DNA of 11,310 bases from Solobacterium sp. (GTDB lineage: Bacteria > Bacillota_I > Bacilli_A > Erysipelotrichales > Erysipelotrichaceae): contig JAEEYJ010000081.1 of assembly GCA_016291725.1 (NCBI GenBank), positions 1 through 11,310 on the forward strand, given 5' to 3'. The notes under the pieces were generated by a model. That model saw only the letters and a program-made list of their open reading frames with translations. It did no database searches and was not told the origin of the DNA. Position 1 is the first letter of the stretch, and every line of letters begins with the position of its first letter. Position numbers and translations under genes: made by a program. Shown here piece by piece: positions 6,058 through 11,310 of the stretch.

Positions 6058-6796
6058 CTATGCCGTTTCCGTTCTGATACGGAGCTGTCAGCTTCTTCGC
6101 AGCTATGCCCGCAGCCCGTTCGAACTGCCTCTCTTCCGCCTGGACATCCAGGATCGCTTCACGCTCTTCATCCTTCAGGGTCTCGGTATCGAGATCGATG
6201 TACATCCGGATCAGCTCTTCTTCATAGCTTTCAATGAGCTGTTCATCCGCAAACGCTGCATCTACAGCCATATCAACGCGCGGCGGTACATAATCGTAGG
6301 TTTCAACGACTTCATCGTAGGTCGGCGCTACGATCTGTGACGCATCTGCCGGGATGTAGATATACCCGATGATGGGACGCCCGAAGCGCGGACCGTAGCC
6401 ATCACACCAGCCTTCGTTGTAGTTGCCCATATACCCGCCTTCCGCAATGTAGATGTTCTGTCCGTCGAAATCAACGACATAGGCAACGTGTCCCGGCCAT
6501 ACAATGACAGAGTTCGCCCGTGGTTCCGTAGATACTTCATATCCCCAGGCAGCCGCATTGGCATACCACTCACCGGCATTTCCCAGCCGGGGCAGCGCTA
6601 CACCGGTAGCGTTGTACACAAGCTGCCAGGCACCCCAGGTACAGTTGGACCAACCACCGTAGTAAGGATTGGGCGCTGTCCAGTTCTCTTCGCCTTCGGC
6701 ATGTGCTTCCATGGCTGCAGCAGGCAGACAGAATACCGTCATCGCCAGGGCTGCCAGAGCCGCAAAGCACTTTCTGATTGTTGCTGTACAATTCAT
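6047..6796 (-). CDS. Secreted CHAP-domain peptidoglycan hydrolase
   Basis: A 249-residue exported protein. Residues 1-33 are a signal peptide (basic N-tip, a hydrophobic FAALAALAMTVFCLPAAA core, likely cleavage after AHA-33). A CHAP domain spans about 45-150, with catalytic Cys52 in SNCTWGAWQLV, His103 in PGHVAYVVD and a likely third residue Glu119 in IAEGGY. CHAP enzymes are cysteine amidases or endopeptidases that cut the peptide part of peptidoglycan. The remaining part (about 155-249) is acidic and probably helical or coiled-coil at 180-235. I recognise no SH3b, LysM or other wall-binding domain. No Shine-Dalgarno precedes the ATG; a promoter (6805-6833) predicts a leader of only about two bases. 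It is divergent from the HTH-TM-RCC1-Fn3 gene, 136 bases away, which suggests a shared envelope role. CHAP assignment is firm; the bond cleaved is unknown. Confidence 0.92.
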   Translation of the reverse strand: MNCTATIRKCFAALAALAMTVFCLPAAAMEAHAEGEENWTAPNPYYGGWSNCTWGAWQLVYNATGVALPRLGNAGEWYANAAAWGYEVSTEPRANSVIVWPGHVAYVVDFDGQNIYIAEGGYMGNYNEGWCDGYGPRFGRPIIGYIYIPADASQIVAPTYDEVVETYDYVPPRVDMAVDAAFADEQLIESYEEELIRMYIDLDTETLKDEEREAILDVQAEERQFERAAGIAAKKLTAPYQNGNGIEKE

Positions 6797-6804
6797 ACCC
6801 GTAT

Positions 6805-6833
6805 ATTATGAACCGTTTTCCCGGATAATGCAA
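6805..6833 (-). promoter_or_regulatory. Predicted promoter of the CHAP gene
   Basis: On the minus strand, TTGCAT (6828-6833, only 3/6 to the -35 consensus), a 17-base spacer and CATAAT (6805-6810, 5/6). The predicted +1 is 6798, two bases before the ATG at 6796. This leaves no room for a ribosome binding site. The rest of the 136-base intergenic region shows only the divergent promoter at 6898-6926. Confidence 0.5.
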
Positions 6834-6897
6834 ATCAGGGGGCAATGGCAGTGGAACGCTTCGGCAGACTTTGCTGAATGCGGGAAAACAACGGGAT

Positions 6898-6926
6898 TTG
6901 AAAAGAAGAGAGTATCACACTAAAAT
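6898..6926 (+). promoter_or_regulatory. Sigma-A promoter of the HTH-RCC1-Fn3 gene
   Basis: TTGAAA (6898-6903), a 17-base spacer and TAAAAT (6921-6926). The hexamers and spacing are identical to those of the predicted tuf promoter. With the last -10 base as -7, the predicted +1 is 6933, the A of the ATG, so the mRNA should be leaderless. AGGAG at 6927-6931 is one base from the ATG, too close to act as a normal Shine-Dalgarno. Confidence 0.68.
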
Positions 6927-6932
6927 AGGAGT

Positions 6933-9308
6933 ATGACTAATCTGCTGCCTGAAAAACTGACAACCCTGCGCAAACGCTACCACTACGCTCAGGGGGATAT
7001 TGCGGCCAGAATCAATGTGCCGGTCAGTGAGTACATGAAATGGGAGAACGGAAGTACACTCTGCCGGATCGAGCAGCTGATCCTTCTGGCAGACCTTTAC
7101 CGTGTTCCTCTGCAGGCACTGGTGGACAATACCGTTGTACTGGATCTGCCCGATCCGGAACATGATTATGACAGTATAGAGATTCCTTCCTTCAGCGGCA
7201 GCGCAAAGGGGACAGGCATTGAGCTGGACCAGGCACAGGCACAGGAGATCCTGTACGGGATGCCGCCTTCCGAGGACAGTGTAGAGATACCGCTTGCGGA
7301 TGATGTCAGCTACCGGCAGATGGTACCTCCTTCTTCCGGAGATACTGTTAAAGTACCGGCAGTCAGGGAGGAGCCTCTGAGCAATACCCGGGAATTCGCT
7401 TCTACACGGGTAATACAGATCAGTGATATACGTGCGCTGGAACCGGTAAAGCAGGCCGCTGCAGAACCGGAAGAGCCGAAAGAAAACCGTAAAGCGCTCT
7501 ATGTGATTGTTGCCGTAGTACTGGCTCTGGCAGCCGGTCTGCTGCGGATGCTGGGAAACCGGGATCCGGAAGCTCTGGTTCTGCTGGATGTGAACCAGGA
7601 AGACCGTCTGGTGCTGGGAGATCGCTTCTCGGGATATGTCAGTGAACAGTACCGGCTGACGACCATGGGTACAACCGCGGAGCTGACAGGGTTTACGGAT
7701 CTAGTGAAGATCAGTGCAGGTCCGGATGTTCTGCTGGGCCTGAAGCGTGATGGCACTGCAGTGACAACCGGCCGGTATGATACAGCGGACTGGAATCATC
7801 TGGTGGATATCGCAGCCGGAGAGCGGCATATCAGTGCTGCAAAGGACGATGGTACGGTTGTCTGTACCGGAAATGATACAGCCTGCAATGTCTCTCAGTG
7901 GACCGGTATTTCCGCCGTTTACGCCGGCAGGGATCTCACAGCAGGCCTGGACGCGGACGGTCGTCTGCATGTATCCGGCAGCGGAGCACTGGCGGAAGCG
8001 CTGAACGGAAAGAGTCCGGTGAAGGATCTGGCACTGACTGCTGATGGTGCTGTCATCCTGTACCGTGACGGTACAATGGAAACCTTCGGGAATCTGTCTG
8101 CCCTGAAGCCGCAGATGAGCGGTGCGGTATCCGTTGCGGCCGGGAACAGCTTTGCGGCTGTACTGGACAATACAGGAAACGTACGCGTCTTCTGCGCAGA
8201 CAGGGAATTCGGCAGATCCGCGGAAAAATGGACAGGCATACGGTATATCGTCGGCAGGGGAAAGACCCTGATCGCACTGACCTCTGATGGAAAGATCATC
8301 GGCCTCGGTGATAATTTCTACAATGTATACAACAAGGATGCATCATCGGAACCGGTGGAGAAGACCAAACTCGCCTCAGTGGCCAACATCAGCTTCTCGG
8401 TAACAGTCAGCGGACTGGTCATCAACTGGGACAGCGTAGAAAACGCAAAGTATTACGAAGTGATTGTCTCCACACAGCCGCAGACAAAGATGAATTCCGC
8501 AGCGAATTCAGCCAGAATCTCCGACGATAAGCTCGTGGACGGCCAGACCTATACCGTACGCATCACACCGCACGCCTCGGACAAGGAACTCTACGAAGAC
8601 GGCGATCCGGTGGAAGTAACATATACCTATTCCGCTGCCCAGATCCAGCTGGATGCCCCGCAGAATGTACGGGTGAAGCAGGAAGGCAGCACGATCACGG
8701 TCAGCTGGGACAAGGTAAACAAGGCGGACTACTACAACGTTGCGGTAGAGACCATGGTGCAGAAGAGCACCGGCACCTCTATAACTCTGGACGCGACGCA
8801 TCTTACCGATGACAAAAAGTACACGGTCTATGTCACAGCACTGTCCAACAATGCCCGCTATACCGAAAGCAACGGCGGCCAGATGGACTTCACGTATCAT
8901 GCGCCGGTTGTAACTGTCAAGCTGTCTACCCCGGAGATTGCAACGCTGAAGGTCGAGGACAACAATGACTGGACCATTACCTGGAAGGCTGTGGACAGTG
9001 CTGCAGCCTACAAAGTCAGCGTCGGCGATATCGAGATGGATCCGACCACCCAGACATCTGTACGGATTCCTGCCGACCGCCTGACGGACGGCATGTCCTA
9101 CAAGATCCTGATCACCGCTATGCCGGCAGATACAGCGAAGTACGACAACAGCGATACCGCCAGGGAAACCCATACGTACACCGCGCATCAGCCGGAGCCG
9201 ACGGACAGTCCGGAACCGACGGAGAGCCCCGAGCCTACGGACAGTCCGGAGCCGATGGAGAGCCCTGAACCGACGGAAAGCCCGGACGAGGAGGCAGACA
9301 ATGGATAG
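6933..9308 (+). CDS. Single-pass membrane protein: HTH - TM - RCC1-like repeats - three Fn3-like domains
   Basis: A 791-residue multidomain protein I cannot match to a named gene. In order: an XRE-type HTH (about 7-65, with GDIAARINVPVSEYMKWENG); an acidic cytoplasmic linker (66-187) carrying three copies of a short motif D-[ST]-[IV]-[EK]-[IV]-P (80-85, 115-120, 137-142); one membrane helix (about 188-206); six RCC1-like repeats of the AG...L..DG....G type (about 259-460), ending in GLGDNFYNVYN; three Fn3-like domains (about 484-567, 573-656, 664-750); and a Pro/Glu/Ser tail (755-784). Basic residues before the helix (ENRK) predict HTH inside and RCC1/Fn3 outside, like RodZ in topology. There is no LPXTG signal. 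It may be a membrane-tethered regulator or an envelope scaffold. It starts leaderless from the promoter at 6898-6926, is divergent from the CHAP gene, and overlaps the GYF_2 gene by 8 bases. Confidence 0.88.
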   Translation: MTNLLPEKLTTLRKRYHYAQGDIAARINVPVSEYMKWENGSTLCRIEQLILLADLYRVPLQALVDNTVVLDLPDPEHDYDSIEIPSFSGSAKGTGIELDQAQAQEILYGMPPSEDSVEIPLADDVSYRQMVPPSSGDTVKVPAVREEPLSNTREFASTRVIQISDIRALEPVKQAAAEPEEPKENRKALYVIVAVVLALAAGLLRMLGNRDPEALVLLDVNQEDRLVLGDRFSGYVSEQYRLTTMGTTAELTGFTDLVKISAGPDVLLGLKRDGTAVTTGRYDTADWNHLVDIAAGERHISAAKDDGTVVCTGNDTACNVSQWTGISAVYAGRDLTAGLDADGRLHVSGSGALAEALNGKSPVKDLALTADGAVILYRDGTMETFGNLSALKPQMSGAVSVAAGNSFAAVLDNTGNVRVFCADREFGRSAEKWTGIRYIVGRGKTLIALTSDGKIIGLGDNFYNVYNKDASSEPVEKTKLASVANISFSVTVSGLVINWDSVENAKYYEVIVSTQPQTKMNSAANSARISDDKLVDGQTYTVRITPHASDKELYEDGDPVEVTYTYSAAQIQLDAPQNVRVKQEGSTITVSWDKVNKADYYNVAVETMVQKSTGTSITLDATHLTDDKKYTVYVTALSNNARYTESNGGQMDFTYHAPVVTVKLSTPEIATLKVEDNNDWTITWKAVDSAAAYKVSVGDIEMDPTTQTSVRIPADRLTDGMSYKILITAMPADTAKYDNSDTARETHTYTAHQPEPTDSPEPTESPEPTDSPEPMESPEPTESPDEEADNG
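9195..9284 (+). repeat. Five tandem 18-bp units encoding E-P-[TM]-[DE]-S-P
   Basis: Residues 755-784 of the large membrane protein are five hexapeptides: EPTDSP, EPTESP, EPTDSP, EPMESP, EPTESP. The DNA copies differ mainly at third codon positions, so the array is not freshly duplicated. Such tails commonly serve as extended spacers in the wall of Gram-positive surface proteins. Here no anchor follows. Confidence 0.9.
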
Positions 9309-9492
9309 GATCTGGTATTACAGCAAGGGCGGGGAGGAGAACTTCGGTCCGTATACGGAAGAGGATCTCATCCGTCTGCTGCAGAAGCATATTCTCAGTG
9401 AAAACGACTATATCTGGATGAGCCGCCTGGATGACTGGGTCCGGGTCGGTGATTCCATCTATTCTTTCTATTTGGATGAGACGGAAGCGTAG
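9301..9492 (+). CDS. Stand-alone GYF_2 (DUF4339-like) domain protein
   Basis: A 63-residue protein that consists almost entirely of one GYF_2-like domain: WYYSKGGEENFGPYTEEDLIRLL, then SENDYIWMSRLDDWVRV. The key residues are the W-Y-Y start, GPYTEEDL and the W...DW end. GYF folds are known for binding proline-rich peptides; GYF_2 domains in bacteria are usually part of larger membrane proteins and are poorly characterised. There is no signal peptide or membrane segment, so it is probably cytoplasmic. A perfect AGGAGG (9289-9294) lies six bases before the ATG. The gene overlaps the end of the HTH-RCC1-Fn3 gene by 8 bases, which implies translational coupling and a related role. Its partner may be the proline-containing linker of that protein, but this is inference. 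Confidence 0.82.
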   Translation: MDRIWYYSKGGEENFGPYTEEDLIRLLQKHILSENDYIWMSRLDDWVRVGDSIYSFYLDETEA

Positions 9493-9497
9493 GAATC

Positions 9498-9506
9498 TGT
9501 TATGAT
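9498..9506 (+). promoter_or_regulatory. Extended -10 promoter before the small membrane protein
   Basis: TG (9498-9499), one base, then TATGAT (9501-9506, 5/6 to TATAAT), the same TG-T-TAT.AT layout as the barnase promoter at 2061-2069. No -35 match was found. The predicted +1 is about 9513, upstream of AGGAGG (9523-9528). It starts six bases after the GYF_2 stop. Confidence 0.5.
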
Positions 9507-9536
9507 TATAAAAGTCAGAAAAAGGAGGCAGTCTGC

Positions 9537-9818
9537 ATGAAAAAGAAAATGGTGCTGTTCACTGCCATGGTTATGCTGTGCATCTGTACGCTGCCCGGCT
9601 GTGGAGACGTGGATGCCTTGGTCGACTCCGGTTTCTTCAATACCAGGGGCTGGTGGTTTGTTCTCCTGTCCGTAAACTTCTTCATCATCATTGTAATGCT
9701 CAGCTTTCTGAGAAAGCTGAAGAAGGGTCTGACAGACAAACCGATTGCGACTGACAGTTTTACAGAACTCTGCAAAAAGGTCATCGCAATGAAGATCGAA
9801 AGAGAGAACGAGGCCTGA
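9537..9818 (+). CDS. Small membrane protein with lipoprotein-like signal
   Basis: A 93-residue protein I cannot assign to a family. Residues 1-21 are a basic tip (MKKK) and hydrophobic core ending in a lipobox-like LPGC, with Cys22 the potential lipidated residue; Pro at -2 is atypical. A second hydrophobic segment spans about 39-58 (WWFVLLSVNFFIIIVMLSFL), followed by basic RKLKK, which predicts a cytoplasmic C-terminal tail (59-93) with CKKVIAMKIERE. It could be a lipoprotein with one membrane helix or an uncleaved two-helix hairpin. The start is firm: AGGAGG (9523-9528) lies eight bases before the ATG. It has its own extended -10 box, and no terminator separates it from the T-box leader, so transcription may run on towards cysS. 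It is a plausible envelope partner of the upstream genes, but only by proximity. Confidence 0.75.
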   Translation: MKKKMVLFTAMVMLCICTLPGCGDVDALVDSGFFNTRGWWFVLLSVNFFIIIVMLSFLRKLKKGLTDKPIATDSFTELCKKVIAMKIERENEA

Positions 9819-9853
9819 AATCTGCACACGGGCTGAAACAACGGAATGGAAAA

Positions 9854-10056
9854 CCGATGAACGGAACAAGTAGTTTCCTGTACAGTGCCAAGAGAAGGGT
9901 ATGGATCGGTGGGAGTACCTGCACCAGAAGGAAATGAATGCATCCGGGAGGGCTGGTCCGATAATGTAGGGCCGGACGCATCATACACGTTACGTATTCG
10001 AGAAGCAAGAAAAGTGGAACCACGCAGAAGCGTCTTTTTGACAGGGCGCTTTTTTT
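9854..10056 (+). promoter_or_regulatory. Cysteine-specific T-box riboswitch (leader of cysS)
   Basis: A T-box leader that reads uncharged tRNA-Cys and controls transcription into cysS. Stem I runs from about 9854 to 9947. TTTCCT (9874-9879) pairs with AGGAAA (9929-9934), and GTGC (9885-9888) with GCAC (9921-9924). AGAGA (9891-9895) is the AG-bulge region, and GGTGGGAG (about 9908-9915) matches the conserved apical loop. The specifier is TGC at 9939-9941 after GAA, a Cys codon. The antiterminator is clear: AAAAG (10010-10014) pairs with CTTTT (10034-10038), the bulge TGGAACC is 10015-10021, and ACGC (10022-10025) pairs with GCGT (10030-10033). The bulge base A10018 would pair with the U73 discriminator of tRNA-Cys. 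A middle region (about 9950-9995) has further hairpins, such as GTCCG/CGGAC. No clear promoter was found upstream. Confidence 0.93.
10028..10056 (+). terminator. T-box attenuator terminator
   Basis: AAGCGTCT (10028-10035) pairs with GGGCGCTT (10044-10051), eight pairs including two G-U, with an 8-base loop. The T-run is 10050-10056. Its 5' arm uses the same bases (10030-10035) as the 3' side of the antiterminator, so the two structures exclude each other, as T-box control requires. Confidence 0.88.
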
Positions 10057-10078
10057 AGGAAAAGAGGATAAAGGGAAT

Positions 10079-11310
10079 ATGATTAAAGTCTATAATTCAA
10101 AGACATTGAAAACAGAAGAGTTCAAACCGAAGACAGAAGGTCAGGTCAGCATGTACATCTGCGGTCCGACCGTCTACAACTATGCGCATATCGGCAATGC
10201 CCGGCCGATGATCGTATTCGATGTATTCAAGCGCCTGCTGGAAGCGGAAGGATACAAAGTGAAGTACGCTTCCAACTTTACGGATGTCGACGATAAGATC
10301 ATCAACAAGGCTGCCGAGGAAGGCGTCAGCGAGAACGAAATCTCCGAACGTTATATCAAGGCGTACAACGATCTGCGCCATCAGCTGAATGTAGAAATGC
10401 CGGACATCACACCGAGGGTTACAGAGACCATGGACGGAATCATTGAGTTCGTCGATGAACTGGTCAAGAGCGGCCATGCGTACATCGTGGACAATGATGT
10501 CTACTTCTCCGTGGATTCCGTGCCTACCTACGGCCAGATCAGCCACCAGAAGCTGGATTACCTGGAAGCCGGCGCCCGTATTGAAGAGAATGAACTGAAG
10601 CGCAACCCGTATGATTTCGTTCTCTGGAAGAAGACGGACAAGGGCATCAAGTGGGACAGCCCGTGGGGACCGGGACGCCCGGGATGGCATACAGAGTGCG
10701 TCGTCATGATCAACGAGAACTTCGGCGGTCCGATCGATATCCACGGCGGCGGAATGGACCTGCGCTTCCCGCATCATGAGAACGAGTCTGCCCAGCATGA
10801 AGCACTGCACAATGAAGATCTGGCAAACTACTGGATGCACAACGCAATGATCAACATCAACGGTGAAAAGATGTCCAAGTCCCTGGGCAATGTACTGTGG
10901 GCGATGGATGTTGCCGCAAAGCTGGGAACGAACCTGACCAGATGGCTGATGAGCTCTGTCCATTACCGCAAGGAACTGAACTTCAGCGATGAGACGATCG
11001 AGACCGCCCGCAAGGAACTGGACCGGGTACTCACTCCGGTACGCCAGGCTGACCTGAAGGCTGCGTTTGCCGGCGTCACCTACGGTGATGCGTTTGACCA
11101 GGAGTCCTGGGACGCGTTCATTGAGCAGATGAATGACGATATGAATACACCGAACGCCTACCAGGTCATCTTCGAAACCGTCAAGAAGTTGAATACAGCA
11201 CTTCGTCAGCGGGAGATCGATTACACAGCTGTGGAAAAGTACCGCAACGCTGTGGAAAAAATGTTGAATATCCTGGGGATTGTTGTGGAAAAGCCGGAAG
11301 TCACGGAAGA
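10079..11310 (+). CDS. cysS: Cysteinyl-tRNA synthetase (3' end outside window)
   Basis: The first 410 codons of class I CysRS, which joins cysteine to tRNA-Cys; about 50-60 C-terminal residues are missing because the frame is still open at the window end. The zinc site is complete: Cys28 (in YICGPTVYNYAHIG), Cys207 (in HTECVVM), and His232 and Glu236 (in RFPHHENE). The HIGH signature is HIGN (37-40) and KMSKS is 264-268. GMDLRFPHHENE and the AHIGNAR region are typical of CysRS. The start ATG at 10079 follows GAGG (10064-10067) and GGG (10073-10075); ribosome binding is moderate. The gene begins 22 bases after the T-run of its Cys T-box, so expression should rise when tRNA-Cys is uncharged. 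Identification is certain. Confidence 0.98.
   Translation, partial: MIKVYNSKTLKTEEFKPKTEGQVSMYICGPTVYNYAHIGNARPMIVFDVFKRLLEAEGYKVKYASNFTDVDDKIINKAAEEGVSENEISERYIKAYNDLRHQLNVEMPDITPRVTETMDGIIEFVDELVKSGHAYIVDNDVYFSVDSVPTYGQISHQKLDYLEAGARIEENELKRNPYDFVLWKKTDKGIKWDSPWGPGRPGWHTECVVMINENFGGPIDIHGGGMDLRFPHHENESAQHEALHNEDLANYWMHNAMININGEKMSKSLGNVLWAMDVAAKLGTNLTRWLMSSVHYRKELNFSDETIETARKELDRVLTPVRQADLKAAFAGVTYGDAFDQESWDAFIEQMNDDMNTPNAYQVIFETVKKLNTALRQREIDYTAVEKYRNAVEKMLNILGIVVEKPEVTE

Noticed and set aside
6927..6931. AGGAG as the ribosome binding site of the HTH-RCC1-Fn3 gene.
   Set aside because: Only one base separates it from the ATG; normal spacing is about 5-10. No suitable downstream in-frame start exists that keeps the HTH.
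8508..9188. A 226-codon minus-strand frame inside the Fn3 region.
   Set aside because: The plus-strand frame continues unbroken through it with clear repeated domains; this is a shadow.
9195..9284. CRISPR-like short tandem repeats.
   Set aside because: The 18-bp units are contiguous, in frame with a coding sequence and vary at third positions; there are no spacers.
10097..10963. A 288-codon minus-strand frame antisense to cysS.
   Set aside because: cysS motifs (zinc site, HIGN, KMSKS) are complete on the plus strand; the antisense product has no recognisable features.

Overview
The window is chromosomal DNA from a Bacillota (Firmicutes) bacterium. The evidence is a str-operon fusA-tuf pair, an EF-Tu and EF-G of ordinary bacterial type, a T-box riboswitch ahead of cysS, AGGAGG-type ribosome binding sites, and a secreted CHAP protein with a Gram-positive style signal peptide. 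The DNA looks mildly GC-rich for the phylum. A high-GC member of the Erysipelotrichia is my best guess, but that placement is low confidence. Nothing in the window looks like a transposon, phage, CRISPR array, tRNA or rRNA.

Layout. (1) 1-2059: the 3' part of fusA, then tuf with its own consensus-like promoter and a strong terminator. (2) 2061-2809: a compact two-gene unit between terminators, encoding a secreted or membrane-anchored barnase-type ribonuclease and its barstar-type inhibitor. (3) 2819-4125: a single M20 metallopeptidase gene, closed by a bidirectional hairpin shared with the convergent gene. (4) 4136-6057: a PatB/MalY-type C-S lyase/aminotransferase gene and a divergent XRE-cupin regulator. 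Their shared intergenic region is dense with inverted and direct repeats, and one 9-bp inverted repeat spans the lyase promoter. (5) 6047-9818: an envelope-related group. It holds a secreted CHAP hydrolase gene (minus strand), a divergent 791-residue protein with a cytoplasmic HTH, one membrane helix, six RCC1-like repeats, three Fn3-like domains and a Pro/Glu/Ser tail, an overlapping 63-residue GYF_2 protein, and a small lipoprotein-like membrane protein. (6) 9854-11310: a cysteine T-box leader and the first 410 codons of cysS, which runs off the window.

Three points stand out. First, two genes (the barnase gene and the HTH-RCC1-Fn3 gene) have a -10 box whose predicted +1 falls exactly on the A of the start codon and have no usable Shine-Dalgarno. 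The CHAP gene has a predicted leader of about two bases. The window therefore mixes apparently leaderless genes with genes that have strong Shine-Dalgarno sites. Second, in the barnase-barstar pair the catalytic residues and the central inhibitory Asp are kept, but the Arg59-centred part of the known interface has changed on both partners. Third, the HTH-TM-RCC1-Fn3 protein with its coupled GYF_2 partner and divergent CHAP hydrolase is the best candidate here for an undescribed system. It could be a RodZ-like or membrane-tethered regulator of the envelope; that function is inference only.
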